DNA of 64,000 bases from CAZWDO01 sp964632485 [NCBI: uncultured bacterium] (lineage in GTDB: Bacteria > JAGOEH01). The DNA is taken from NCBI GenBank assembly GCA_964632485.1, contig CAZWDO010000001.1, positions 375,279 to 439,278 of the forward strand. Reading direction: 5' to 3'. Shown piece by piece: positions 18,500 to 27,687 of the stretch. Position 1 is the stretch's first letter; each line of letters opens with the position of its first letter. Made by a program: the position numbers and the translations under genes. Under the pieces are notes generated by a model, which ran no database searches, was not told where the DNA came from, and saw nothing but the letters and a program-made list of their open reading frames with translations.

Positions 18500-19969
18500 T
18501 CAATATCCATACTTAATGTGCAGATAATTGATTACCTGTTTCAATCGGCGCGTGACCGTTTCTTTCCCCAATAGTTCCATCAGCTCAAAAAGTCCGGGTC
18601 CAGACGCAGTACCGGAAATAGCCAGCCGGGTAGGATGAATCAATTGACCATTTCCGACACCCAGTTCTATGGCATACTCATGGTAGTGGGCCTGGATATC
18701 CTGCGCATTAAAGGAGATCTCAGCCAACCGGTCAATCAAGTATTCTAAAAGGGGAATCGGATTTTCTTTAGCCCATTGTTTTTTTTCAGCTTTTTCTTCA
18801 TAGGACTCCGGATCCCGGAAAAAATAGGATTTTCCTTCCACAAAATCGGTCAGCTTTTTACATCGTTCACGCAGCAATTCAATAATCCGGACGCAACGCA
18901 AAGAATCAGAACTCTCTGATTCAAAATTTACCCAGCCCTGTTCCATCCATAATGGAAAGACATCTTTTAATAAAGTAGCGGCATCTGAATTTATAATATA
19001 CTGGCTATTGAACCAATCCAGTTTTTGCTCGTCAAAAACCGCGCTTTTAGGACTTATCCGGTCGATGCTGAATAAACGGACAATTTCCGCAAGAGACATG
19101 AGCTCGCGGTCTTCTCCAGGGGACCATCCCAGTAGCGATATAAAATTAAGCAAGGCCAGAGGAAGATACCCGTTTTGCTTAAAATCCATTACAGCGACAC
19201 CACCATGGCGTTTGCTGAGCTTTCCCCCTCCTGGAGCCAATATAACTGGTAAATGGACAAATTCCGGCATGTCCCAACCAAAAGCCTGGTAGAGCAAAAC
19301 ATGACGGGGAGTGCTGGCAATCCATTCATCACCCCGCATGACATGGGTAATTTTCATAAAATGATCATCAATAACATTTGCTAAATGATAGGTAGGAAAC
19401 CCATCGGTTTTCATCAGAACCAAGTCATCCAGCTCCTTGTTCGAATAATGGATTTCTCCTCGTACCGAATCATGGAAAACAGTTTCTCCGGTAAGGGGTA
19501 TTTTTAAACGAATGACATACCGCTCACCCTGTTCAATACGTTTTTGCGCTTCCCGAGGATCCATATCCCGACAATAACGATCGTAACCCTGAGGTAATTT
19601 TTGTTCTTGTTGACTTTTACGGATTTCTTCCAAGCGTTCCGCAGAGCAAAAACAAGGATAGGCAGCCCCTTTTTCAATTAATTGCCGGGCATGCTCACGA
19701 TAGAGCTCCAACCGCTCGGATTGTCGATAAGGGCCAAAGGAACCGCCAACGTCTGGCCCCTCGTCCCATTCCATTCCCAACCAAATCAAGCTGTCGAAAA
19801 TGGCTTTTTCGGCGTCAGCCACATAGCGGTTGCGATCAGTATCCTCAATACGCAAGATAAAAGTTCCTCCGTTGGCCCGGGCAAACAACCAATTATATAA
19901 GGCAGTACGGGCGCCGCCAATATGTAGATAGCCAGTCGGAGACGGCGCGAAACGGACTCGAACACTCAT
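18500..19969 (-). CDS. gltX: Glutamyl-tRNA synthetase
   Basis: This is a class I aminoacyl-tRNA synthetase of 489 aa that charges tRNA-Glu. It shows the ATP motif FAPSPTGYLHIGGARTA, the KLSKRHG (KMSKS-type) loop near residue 250 and a CFC...YxxxC zinc-ribbon-like arrangement in the acceptor-binding domain. The ATG at 19969 follows AAGGAAG with normal spacing; a TTG two codons upstream is less likely. glnS lies 18 bases upstream in the same direction, so the two synthetases form an operon. Because a dedicated GlnRS is present, this GluRS is expected to be discriminating, but that is inference. Confidence 0.96.
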   Translation of the reverse strand: MSVRVRFAPSPTGYLHIGGARTALYNWLFARANGGTFILRIEDTDRNRYVADAEKAIFDSLIWLGMEWDEGPDVGGSFGPYRQSERLELYREHARQLIEKGAAYPCFCSAERLEEIRKSQQEQKLPQGYDRYCRDMDPREAQKRIEQGERYVIRLKIPLTGETVFHDSVRGEIHYSNKELDDLVLMKTDGFPTYHLANVIDDHFMKITHVMRGDEWIASTPRHVLLYQAFGWDMPEFVHLPVILAPGGGKLSKRHGGVAVMDFKQNGYLPLALLNFISLLGWSPGEDRELMSLAEIVRLFSIDRISPKSAVFDEQKLDWFNSQYIINSDAATLLKDVFPLWMEQGWVNFESESSDSLRCVRIIELLRERCKKLTDFVEGKSYFFRDPESYEEKAEKKQWAKENPIPLLEYLIDRLAEISFNAQDIQAHYHEYAIELGVGNGQLIHPTRLAISGTASGPGLFELMELLGKETVTRRLKQVINYLHIKYGY

Positions 19970-19987
19970 CGTCAATCTTCCTTTAAG

Positions 19988-21685
19988 TTAATTTGTTTTT
20001 CCGGATTTCACAAGTTTCGCCCAGGTGTCCTTTAAGGTTACAATACGATTGAACACAGGTTTTTCATCAGTAGTGTCAATATCCTTAATAAAATACCCCA
20101 GCCGTTCAAATTGAACCCGAGATTCCAGGGGAAGTTCCTTCAACGCAGGTTCCAGCCGGCACTCATTCAGTCTCTGGATTGAATCTGAATTGATCAGACT
20201 GGTAAAATCTTCACCCGGTTCCAATTGCTCAGGATCTTCCCGAATAAATAAATGATTATATAATCGAACTTCCGCGTTAACCGCATGTTTAGCGGACACC
20301 CAATGCAGAGTCGCTTTGACCTTACGACCATCAGGAGCATCTCCTCCCCGGGTTGCAGGATCATAGGTACAACGCAGCTCGACGATTTGACCGGTTTCAG
20401 GATCGTGTACAACACTATGACAAGTAATAAAATAAGCATAACGTAACCGAACTTCACGACCCGGCGCCAAACGGAAAAATTGTTTGGGAGGATTTTCCAT
20501 AAAATCTTCCCGTTCAATATAAAGTTCACGCGCAAACGGAATTTGACGAAAACCGGCTGATGGATCTTCCGGATTCATAATTGCGTTGAGAGTTTCTTCC
20601 TGGCTTTCGGGGTAATTTTCAATCACAAGTTTCAATGGATCAATCACGGCCATATATCGAGGCGCGCATTTATTCAATTCCTCGCGGATACAATACTCCA
20701 AAAACGAAACATCCACCATGCTGGCCCGTTTTGCCACACCAATTTTATCGCTAAAAATTCTAATCGAAGCAGGAGTGTAACCCCTACGCCGTAAACCGGA
20801 AAGCGTCGGCATGCGCGGATCATCCCATCCGCTGACAAAACCCTCATCAACTAAGCGCTTCAGTTTCCGTTTGCTCATCACAGTATAGGTCAGATTTAAA
20901 CGGGCAAACTCATATTGTCGGGGATGAAAAATTTCCAATTGATCTAAAAACCAATCATATAGAGGTCGATGATCTTCAAATTCCAGTGTACAAAGGGAAT
21001 GCGTAATTTTTTCAAGGGAATCTTCCAATCCATGAGCCCAATCGTACATTGGATAAATATGCCATTGATGCTGGGTTCGGGGATGAGATTGGTGCAGAAT
21101 ACGGTACATAACCGGGTCCCGCAGATTAAGATTAGGAGATGACATATCGATTTTCGCCCGCAAGACCCGAGCGCCATCAGGAAACTCACCCGATCGCATT
21201 CGTCGAAACAGGTCCAGATTCTCTTCAACCCCACGATTGCGATAGGGGCTTTCTAATCCAGCTTCCGTCAGGGTCCCCCGATTGGAACGAATTTCTTCGG
21301 CCGTCAAATCATCAACATAAGCCACACCTTTTTGGATCAATAGTTCCGCCCATTGGTACATCTGCTCAAAACAATCGGACGCATAATAAACCTTCCCGCC
21401 ATAATCAAACCCAAGCCATTCTACGTCGCGCATAATCGCATCAATATACTCCTGATCTTCTTTGGACGGATTCGTATCATCCATACGGAGATGGCATTCC
21501 CCATTAAATTCCCTGGCCATACCAAAATCGATACAAATTGCCTTAGCATGCCCGATATGCAGATATCCATTGGGCTCAGGAGGGAAACGGGTCACAATTT
21601 TATCCACTCTGCCGGCAGCTAAATCTAATTGAATAACATCTCGAATAAAATTACTTATTTTATTTTCATTTTCATGATCACTCAT
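19988..21685 (-). CDS. glnS: Glutaminyl-tRNA synthetase
   Basis: This is a class I synthetase of 565 aa for tRNA-Gln, close to the 554 of E. coli GlnRS. The HIGH motif is in [15 protein letters not shown] (about residues 37-51), and the KMSKS equivalent VMSKRKL is near 269. The C-terminal half has the two beta-barrel anticodon-binding domains ([20 protein letters not shown]). AGGAG precedes the ATG at 21685. GlnRS is patchily distributed in bacteria, most of which use GatCAB, and it spread by transfer from eukaryotes. A leader of about 180 nt with a small open frame precedes it. Confidence 0.96.
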   Translation of the reverse strand: MSDHENENKISNFIRDVIQLDLAAGRVDKIVTRFPPEPNGYLHIGHAKAICIDFGMAREFNGECHLRMDDTNPSKEDQEYIDAIMRDVEWLGFDYGGKVYYASDCFEQMYQWAELLIQKGVAYVDDLTAEEIRSNRGTLTEAGLESPYRNRGVEENLDLFRRMRSGEFPDGARVLRAKIDMSSPNLNLRDPVMYRILHQSHPRTQHQWHIYPMYDWAHGLEDSLEKITHSLCTLEFEDHRPLYDWFLDQLEIFHPRQYEFARLNLTYTVMSKRKLKRLVDEGFVSGWDDPRMPTLSGLRRRGYTPASIRIFSDKIGVAKRASMVDVSFLEYCIREELNKCAPRYMAVIDPLKLVIENYPESQEETLNAIMNPEDPSAGFRQIPFARELYIEREDFMENPPKQFFRLAPGREVRLRYAYFITCHSVVHDPETGQIVELRCTYDPATRGGDAPDGRKVKATLHWVSAKHAVNAEVRLYNHLFIREDPEQLEPGEDFTSLINSDSIQRLNECRLEPALKELPLESRVQFERLGYFIKDIDTTDEKPVFNRIVTLKDTWAKLVKSGKTN

Positions 21686-21737
21686 CTTATTCTCCTAATT
21701 ATTGATTGGTCAAATATCAAATTAAAAATCAACTTGG

Positions 21738-21794
21738 TCACAATACTCCGGATAACCCACCGGTATTTCCAAAACCCGAACCACTCATTTTCAT
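21738..21794 (-). CDS. Possible 18-codon leader peptide upstream of glnS
   Basis: A very strong Shine-Dalgarno sequence (GGGGGGAGG, 6 bases before ATG) precedes an 18-codon frame, MKMSGSGFGNTGGLSGVL, ending in TGA. It lies about 50 bases upstream of the glnS start, inside the predicted glnS leader. Six of the 18 residues are Gly, and there is no Gln codon, so simple Gln-codon attenuation is not supported. It may be a leader peptide, a small protein or chance. The 155 bases upstream of the glnS promoter (21903-22057) hold nothing I recognise. Confidence 0.35.
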   Translation of the reverse strand: MKMSGSGFGNTGGLSGVL

Positions 21795-21873
21795 TTTAAT
21801 CCTCCCCCCGGTTCAATACATATCTCCTAAAATGCAGAAATAATCATGCTCTTGAAGATCATTTCAAATCAAT

Positions 21874-21902
21874 ATACTATTATAATTAAGCTAAAATGTC
21901 AA
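21874..21902 (-). promoter_or_regulatory. Promoter of the glnS-gltX operon
   Basis: On the minus strand, TTGACA (21902-21897) is followed after 17 bases by TAGTAT (21879-21874), with a second TATATT partly overlapping. The start would be near 21867, leaving a leader of about 180 nt before glnS. Confidence 0.55.
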
Positions 21903-22057
21903 GGGAATTTTCATATTTTTTTCACACCAAAAAAACAAACTAAAAATTGTACTCATTTACAAAGCAAATTAAAAAAAGCATGGAATACGGCATTCCCTGA
22001 AATTACAACGAAATCGGGGGAATGTTTAAAAGCCATGTACTTAACAAGCAGGTCTGG

Positions 22058-22732
22058 TCAAGAGCTTTTTGTGGGAATGAACTTGCTGATCAGTTGAGCG
22101 AATGCCGATAAATTGCGGGTTTGAATCCAAATTTTCCCGGGGCCTGTGTATTCACATGCCAGCATTTCACCCGTTCCAATGGAAGATAAAAACGACCTCG
22201 CCGCTTTACGCAGCTTATATTGAACACTACTTTCAAAAGCAACCAAATGGCCGGTATCGACAATATAGGTTTCACCACTTGCTAAATTTTTCTCAATAAT
22301 CGCGCCATAGGAATTTAAAAACAAGACACCAGTGCCGCTAATTTTTTGCAAAAACAGCCCTTCGCCTGAAATTAAGCCCTTTAAAGAGCCCTGGGTCGAA
22401 ATTGTCAGATTGGCATCTCCGGCTAAGTAAGCGCCGCCTTCCGCTAAAATTGTGGAATTATTCAATTCCAACTTTATAATATCGCCCAGAGAACCCGGGG
22501 CTAATTCGATATGCCCGTCCTCTTTTGCGGTAAATAAAGAAGCAAAAAGAGACTCTCCACCTACAGCCGCTTTAAGAGTTCCAAAAAGACCTTTTCCGGT
22601 AGTTTTTGCTTCAAGCTCGATTCCAGGGGACATTGCCACCATCGCTCCAGCTTCCGCTCTGAGTTGTTCACCTTTTTTCATCTTAACTCGCAAAAGAGTA
22701 AAAACAGGCGCATGTTCAATAAAAAATTCCAT
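22058..22732 (-). CDS. AIM24/TIGR00266-family protein
   Basis: This is a 224-aa member of the AIM24 (formerly DUF124, TIGR00266) family. The typical opening (a FTLLRVKMKKGEQLRAEAG stretch), the blocks ESLFASLFTA and LAPGSLGDI, and the glycine-rich LFLQKISGTGVLFLNSYG strand are present. The fold is a beta-prism-like barrel related to the tryptophan-RNA-binding attenuator fold. The bacterial function is not established, while the yeast homologue helps organise mitochondrial inner-membrane architecture. AAGGAG lies seven bases before the ATG. The gene is monocistronic and divergent from the GH18 gene. Confidence 0.88.
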   Translation of the reverse strand: MEFFIEHAPVFTLLRVKMKKGEQLRAEAGAMVAMSPGIELEAKTTGKGLFGTLKAAVGGESLFASLFTAKEDGHIELAPGSLGDIIKLELNNSTILAEGGAYLAGDANLTISTQGSLKGLISGEGLFLQKISGTGVLFLNSYGAIIEKNLASGETYIVDTGHLVAFESSVQYKLRKAARSFLSSIGTGEMLACEYTGPGKIWIQTRNLSAFAQLISKFIPTKSS

Positions 22733-22807
22733 ATCCGCTCCTTGATAAATAATTTTTAGCTACTTTAATCAATCCATTTCACATCTGATATGAATTGATC
22801 TTATTAT

Positions 22808-22836
22808 AATTTACACAATTTATTCTGGTTTGTCAA
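22808..22836 (-). promoter_or_regulatory. Promoter of the AIM24 gene
   Basis: On the minus strand, TTGACA (22836-22831) and TAAATT (22813-22808) are 17 bases apart. A transcript would start near 22801 with a leader of about 70 nt. Confidence 0.45.
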
Positions 22837-22892
22837 ATATGTAAAAATAAAAAAGTTTCAACATAAAATAGTGTGCTTTTAAATTTTATTTA

Positions 22893-22921
22893 TTGACAAT
22901 CACCTTAAAAATTTGTATATT
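22893..22921 (+). promoter_or_regulatory. Leaderless-type promoter of the GH18 gene
   Basis: TTGACA (22893-22898) and TATATT (22916-22921) are separated by 17 bases. The ATG of the downstream gene begins only 6 bases after the -10 box (22928), the position where transcription itself should start. No Shine-Dalgarno sequence is present. This is the geometry of a leaderless mRNA. Confidence 0.65.
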
Positions 22922-22927
22922 TCGACC

Positions 22928-24364
22928 ATGAAAAAAACAACCCGGCCGTTAATATGCGTCTTAATTCTTTTATTACAGGCAATCATCCTATTTGCGCAAG
23001 AACCAGTTTCGATCATGCAGGAAGAGTATTGGAAACACCGGCATCTATTCATCCCTGGCAGTCTGGAGAAGGCAACGGCAGTTATTCCCTTGAAACCCCG
23101 CCAGATAGCATTATCGGCTACTGTTTTCGGTTATTTACCTTATTGGGAATATCCCACAGCAAAAACTAATTTGCGATATGAATTATTGACGCACATCGCC
23201 CTTTTCGATTTTGAAGTGACTGAACAAGGGTTACTGATAGCGCCCAACCAATGGCCCTGGACCGATGTGATTAACCTTGCCCATGAAAATGGCGTCAAAG
23301 TCATTGCCACCATGGTCAATTTTAACAGTAGCCAGATTCATACGATTATCACAACATCTTCAGTTAAAGAATCTTTTTTCAATAACGTAAGCCAGCTTTT
23401 GGAAAATTTTCAGTTGGATGGAGTGAATATTGATTTCGAGGGGCTCAATACGTCTGACCGTTTAACTATCAATGAATTTATGAGTGATCTAACCCACTTT
23501 GTTCATGCAAGAGATCCCAAACTTGAAGTATCGTTCGCCGCACCGGCCGTCAATTGGGGGGGATGGAACCTGCCCGGGTTGGCCAATGCCTGCGATTATC
23601 TTTTCATCATGGGTTACGACTTTTATGGTTCCTGGAGTACAACCAGTGGCCCGGTTGCTCCTCTAAGCGGCGGATCCTATCATGTAACCAATACAGTAAT
23701 ATCTCAATATGCTACTATTTTACCGGACAAACTGATTTTAGGAGTTCCTTATTATGGCAAAAAATGGGAAACTACATCCCAAAACGCCTATTCGCCTGTA
23801 GTTCGATATATAGGATCAACATATTACCGGGATAATATCTCTCAAGCGTCAAACTACGGCCTGCAATGGGATAATACAAGTAAAACCCCCTGGTACCGAT
23901 ATTTTTCCAATGGTCAATGGAACCAGGTTTGGTTTGATAACGATTCCAGTCTGGCGCTAAAATACGATTTAGCGCTATCCAAAAATTTTCAAGGAGTGGG
24001 GATGTGGGCGTTGGGACAGGATGGAACTCGTGAGGAACTCTGGGACTTACTTGATCGTTATTTTACTCCGGGGTCCACCACAATTGTAACGGTTGCCCTG
24101 CCCGATAAATTTTATTGCCGGCTTCAGCCGAATCCCGCTCACGATAAACTAATCATCTCAACAGATCTGATTTCAAATCCGATTTTTTCGTTTATACTTT
24201 ACGATAATTTGGGACGCATGGTCTTAGATCAGCCCTTATTATTCGGGATGTCGGGCGCTACGAATCGAGAGCTCCTACTTCCTCGACTGAGTAACGGAAT
24301 CTATTATTATCGAATCAGTAATGGCTCCTCCCACAATACGGGACGAATTACAATCCTGCATTAA
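22928..24364 (+). CDS. Secreted GH18 chitinase-like protein with T9SS C-terminal domain
   Basis: This is a protein of about 478 aa with a signal peptide ending near LFAQ. The glycoside hydrolase family 18 barrel (about residues 50-385) has the catalytic signature DGVNIDFE (near 164-171), FIMGYDFYG and GVPYYGKKW, typical of the YaaH/chitinase-like branch. The last 80 residues form a Por/type IX sorting domain (LQPNPAHDKL, LYDNLGRMV, GIYYYRISNG). It probably cleaves chitin, peptidoglycan or related glycans outside the cell. The ATG at 22928 is chosen over an upstream TTG at 22913, because the latter lies in the promoter and the signal peptide starts with MKKTTR. Expression appears leaderless. 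Confidence 0.88.
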   Translation: MKKTTRPLICVLILLLQAIILFAQEPVSIMQEEYWKHRHLFIPGSLEKATAVIPLKPRQIALSATVFGYLPYWEYPTAKTNLRYELLTHIALFDFEVTEQGLLIAPNQWPWTDVINLAHENGVKVIATMVNFNSSQIHTIITTSSVKESFFNNVSQLLENFQLDGVNIDFEGLNTSDRLTINEFMSDLTHFVHARDPKLEVSFAAPAVNWGGWNLPGLANACDYLFIMGYDFYGSWSTTSGPVAPLSGGSYHVTNTVISQYATILPDKLILGVPYYGKKWETTSQNAYSPVVRYIGSTYYRDNISQASNYGLQWDNTSKTPWYRYFSNGQWNQVWFDNDSSLALKYDLALSKNFQGVGMWALGQDGTREELWDLLDRYFTPGSTTIVTVALPDKFYCRLQPNPAHDKLIISTDLISNPIFSFILYDNLGRMVLDQPLLFGMSGATNRELLLPRLSNGIYYYRISNGSSHNTGRITILH

Positions 24365-24456
24365 TCTGGTAAACTATTTATAGATCATGGCGCGAATCCG
24401 TTAAATGGCAATACATCCACTCTCTCACCAAGTAATTGGCTATTCATTATTGCCAA

Positions 24457-25464
24457 TCAAATTTTCAACTCAGTTTGGAACGTGTGGTTTTGAGGGAAAA
24501 GTCCAAACAATCCGCCCGTATGCACGAATAGAATTTTAGATTTTTTTGGAATCCTCCCGGATTCAATGGATGACACAAGAGCATGAAACGCTTTACCCGT
24601 ATATACCGGATCCAAAAAAATACCATGAAGACGGGCCATTTTATGAATCAAGAAACGATCTTCTACTGTACTGACGGCATAACCCGGACCGACAAAGCCA
24701 TCAATGATGGCTAATTCGTTAGGCTCTAAAGGGAGGCCCAAATCATAGGCTACATCAAGTTCACTCAATACCCCAATAATTCTGGATTTGAAGTATTCCG
24801 CCGTATCGCATACATTTACACCCAGCAGTTCCCAAGAAAAATGATGCAACTTATTGGCAAACCATAATCCGCCAAACGTTCCCCCAGATCCGATCGCTGT
24901 TACAAGGTAATCGAAGGACAGGTTCATTTCCTTTGATTGTCGATCAATTTCCAGAGCTGCCTGATAATATCCCATATATCCCAGCGCATTGGAGCCGCCT
25001 TCAGGAATAATAAAAGGAGCCTCTCCTTCTTGTGAAAGTTTAAGCGCCCAATCATCCATTATTTCGCCTCGCTGGTCCCGATACTGTTCAGCGGTAATCC
25101 AAATAATGCGGGCATCAAGCAGATGGTCCAACAATAAATTTCCCTGGGGTGAATTTTTTCCATCACCTTCCCGGAGAACTAAGCAGGGCTTCAAACCCAA
25201 TTTTCGGCACAGGACCGCGGTCGCCCGCGCATGATTCGATTGGATACCTCCACAAGTGATAATTGCCGTCGCTTTCTGGTCTATGGCCTGGGCAAACAAA
25301 AAATCCAATTTTCGTATTTTGTTCCCCGACAATTCCATCCCAGTCAAATCATCCCGTTTGATATAGAATTCCACATCCAGCTCCCGGCTCAGCGCATCCA
25401 AATATTGGACCGGGGTGGGTAATAAAGCAACCGATAACGTCTTGAAATTAAAATCCGGCCTCAT
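24457..25464 (-). CDS. PLP-dependent D-cysteine desulfhydrase / ACC-deaminase-family enzyme
   Basis: This is a fold-type II PLP enzyme of about 335 aa. The lysine that should hold PLP is Lys49 in ELSGNKIRK, and the cofactor loop CGGIQSNHARATA and the glycine-rich GSGGTFGGLW follow. Members are D-cysteine desulfhydrases or 1-aminocyclopropane-1-carboxylate deaminases. The desulfhydrase assignment is commoner in bacteria of this kind, but specificity residues cannot be settled by eye. I prefer the ATG at 25464 because GGAG stands six bases upstream; the ATG at 25476 lacks a ribosome-binding site. It follows the hybrid kinase gene at 37 bases and may be read from the same promoter. Confidence 0.87.
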   Translation of the reverse strand: MRPDFNFKTLSVALLPTPVQYLDALSRELDVEFYIKRDDLTGMELSGNKIRKLDFLFAQAIDQKATAIITCGGIQSNHARATAVLCRKLGLKPCLVLREGDGKNSPQGNLLLDHLLDARIIWITAEQYRDQRGEIMDDWALKLSQEGEAPFIIPEGGSNALGYMGYYQAALEIDRQSKEMNLSFDYLVTAIGSGGTFGGLWFANKLHHFSWELLGVNVCDTAEYFKSRIIGVLSELDVAYDLGLPLEPNELAIIDGFVGPGYAVSTVEDRFLIHKMARLHGIFLDPVYTGKAFHALVSSIESGRIPKKSKILFVHTGGLFGLFPQNHTFQTELKI

Positions 25465-25501
25465 CTCTTTCTCCATTAAAAATTCTTGTTAAAAATAAAA
25501 T

Positions 25502-27073
25502 TTATCCCGAATGAATAAAACTTTTAATTGATCGAGTCAACTCCTGGCGATTAATAGGTTTTGTAATAAAATCATTCATCCCCGCTTTTATCGCATTACT
25601 CCTATCATTGTCAGTAGCGAAACCCGTAACGGCTATAATCGGAGTATTCCTAATACTTTCATCCGGATGCTCACGAATACGCTCAGCGCAAGCAAATCCA
25701 TCCAGTACCGGCATCTGGATATCCATCAGTATCAGATCAAAAACCTGCTCTTTAAGAGATTCCAAAACTTCAGCCCCGTTGCTCACTGTTGTGTATGAGT
25801 AGCCTTCCCCGGAAAGAATCGTCTCTATATATATGGCATTGACCTGATTATCTTCGGCAATTAAAATTCTCGCTTTACTATTGATTTTCGAATTTTTCAG
25901 CAAATCGATATCAATTGCATCCTCAACAGGCAATTGATACGGAACAGTAACAAAAATTTGAGTTCCTTTCTCCAATTCGCTTGTAATTTTTAGCTTTCCC
26001 CGCAAAGCTTCCACTAAATTTTTGACAATAGCCAATCCCAAACCTGTACCGGAAAATTTTTTGGTTAATGAATTATCCAATTGAGAAAAAGGTTCAAAAA
26101 TGATTTCCAAATCCGTTTCAGAGATGCCGATGCCTGTATCGAAAAGTTTGAATTCAAGTTCCGTTTCAGTACATGTCAACTCTAATCCCACACACCCTTT
26201 ATCGGTAAATTTTATACTATTGCTCACTATATTGGAAAGAATCTGATAGAGAGCCCGCTCATCAGAGACAATCTGACTGGGAACACATTGAGATATTTCA
26301 AGGATAAAATCGAGATCTTTGGCTTGCGCCGTGGGTTCATACACTTTATAAAGGCGGTTCAGCATATCGAAAAGATGAAATATTTCATGGGAAATTTTAT
26401 TTTTCCCCGCTTCAATTTTTGACAAGTCGAGAATGTCATTAACAATACTCAGTAAATGGTTCGATGATTGCTGTAATATTTCGACATACTCCCGTTGGTT
26501 TTCTCTTAAATCGGTCTTTTCTAAAATCGTTAGCAGTCCAATAATCCCACTTAACGGGGTACGTATCTCATGGCTCATATTTGAAAGAAATTGCGATTTG
26601 ATTTTCACTGCTTTATCCGCAATTTCATTAGCCTCCATTAAATGCTGGTTCAATTTCTGTGAATGCTGAATCTCCTCGCGGTATTTAGCAATCGTCACTT
26701 CCAGATCCGTTACATCCTGAAGCAAAATCATCGCTAAATAACCTTGGGTAGCTGATCTCCGCAATGATGTAATCGTCATATTCAAGATACGGAAGATTCT
26801 GTTAGGCAACCGAATCGGAAAAAGTTTGGGATGCAGATAACCCGAAAAGAAGATAGGTGGACTCCCCTTAAATATTTGATCAATGCGTATTGAATAACGC
26901 ATATCACGAAATAATGGGTATTTATCACCAATATGAGATGCATCAATCTCATTTCGATTGATCCCTGTCCATTGCTGTAAACACTCATTCCAATAAATGA
27001 CAGAGTAATCAGAATCAATCACACAGACACCTAATGGAATATAATCAAACAACGTGAATTCTGAGTACTCCAT
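25502..27073 (-). CDS. Soluble PAS-hybrid sensor histidine kinase with receiver domain
   Basis: This is a hybrid kinase of about 523 aa. In order: PAS domain (about 1-125), coiled linker, HisKA with phospho-accepting His168 in MSHEIRTPL, HATPase (about 275-390, with DTGIGISETDLEIIFEPF and FSGTGLGLAIVK), and a C-terminal receiver with Asp451 in LMDIQMPVLDG. No membrane segment is visible, so it senses a cytoplasmic signal. It starts at ATG 27073, sharing one base with the cheC stop (TGATG). The operon order cheY-cheC-kinase suggests that CheC dephosphorylates the CheY-like protein or the kinase's own receiver. Confidence 0.92.
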   Translation of the reverse strand: MEYSEFTLFDYIPLGVCVIDSDYSVIYWNECLQQWTGINRNEIDASHIGDKYPLFRDMRYSIRIDQIFKGSPPIFFSGYLHPKLFPIRLPNRIFRILNMTITSLRRSATQGYLAMILLQDVTDLEVTIAKYREEIQHSQKLNQHLMEANEIADKAVKIKSQFLSNMSHEIRTPLSGIIGLLTILEKTDLRENQREYVEILQQSSNHLLSIVNDILDLSKIEAGKNKISHEIFHLFDMLNRLYKVYEPTAQAKDLDFILEISQCVPSQIVSDERALYQILSNIVSNSIKFTDKGCVGLELTCTETELEFKLFDTGIGISETDLEIIFEPFSQLDNSLTKKFSGTGLGLAIVKNLVEALRGKLKITSELEKGTQIFVTVPYQLPVEDAIDIDLLKNSKINSKARILIAEDNQVNAIYIETILSGEGYSYTTVSNGAEVLESLKEQVFDLILMDIQMPVLDGFACAERIREHPDESIRNTPIIAVTGFATDNDRSNAIKAGMNDFITKPINRQELTRSIKSFIHSG

Positions 27074-27684
27074 CAATTATCCAGCAACTCCCGATAGGTA
27101 GCAGTTAAAAGTTGAAGCAATTTTTCAAACGATCCCACTTCCAGCAATATCATGATATTTCCATGAATATCCAGTTTTTCGATTAAAAAATGCGCTTCAG
27201 CAAAAATGACGATTGCATTTGTTTTATCGACTCCAAAAAACAATTCATCAGGAGAGATATCCATAAAAATTGGTGGGATATATGAAAAATAAGTTGAAAA
27301 AAGATTGCTGACAGTGCCCATGATCCCATTGAGCACAATGTTGCCAATTTCAGTCATAACCCCAGAATAACTGGAAATAAACTCTTCCTCGATTTCATGT
27401 TCCGGCATAATCGCCTGGACGATTTTGGCAATATCGGATTGAGGAAAAACTAATGAAGCAGATCCCTGGAAAGGTCCCCTAAAACCCATATTTACCGCGG
27501 AAAGCCTGGCATGATCGCGATGGTTCATAAACTCCACCAACTCCTCAAAGGTCAAGACATCCAGGTGAGGCACATACATTTCAATATGAGATGAAAGCAA
27601 GGTGTTCAGAGAATTGACGCCGTACCCTAAACCAATGTTAAAAATTTCTTTTAATGCATCCAGTTGTTGTTCAGTGATATTCAT
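27073..27684 (-). CDS. cheC: CheC/CheX-family phosphatase
   Basis: This is a 203-aa CheC-type protein that removes phosphate from CheY-P. Both active-site motifs are intact: E13-xx-N16 in LKEIFNIG and E112-xx-N115 in TEIGNIV, so two active sites are predicted, as in Thermotoga CheC. It lies 3 bases after the cheY-like gene and shares one base with the kinase gene. No methyl-accepting receptors, CheA or CheW occur in the window. The module may therefore serve a non-chemotactic phosphorelay. Confidence 0.88.
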   Translation of the reverse strand: MNITEQQLDALKEIFNIGLGYGVNSLNTLLSSHIEMYVPHLDVLTFEELVEFMNHRDHARLSAVNMGFRGPFQGSASLVFPQSDIAKIVQAIMPEHEIEEEFISSYSGVMTEIGNIVLNGIMGTVSNLFSTYFSYIPPIFMDISPDELFFGVDKTNAIVIFAEAHFLIEKLDIHGNIMILLEVGSFEKLLQLLTATYRELLDN

Positions 27685-27687
27685 ATT

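Noticed and set aside
21686-21902. T-box riboswitch in the glnS leader
   Set aside because: A GGTGG-like stretch is present on the minus strand, but the T-box core motif and antiterminator/terminator pair are absent, and a T-box would be unusual in this lineage.
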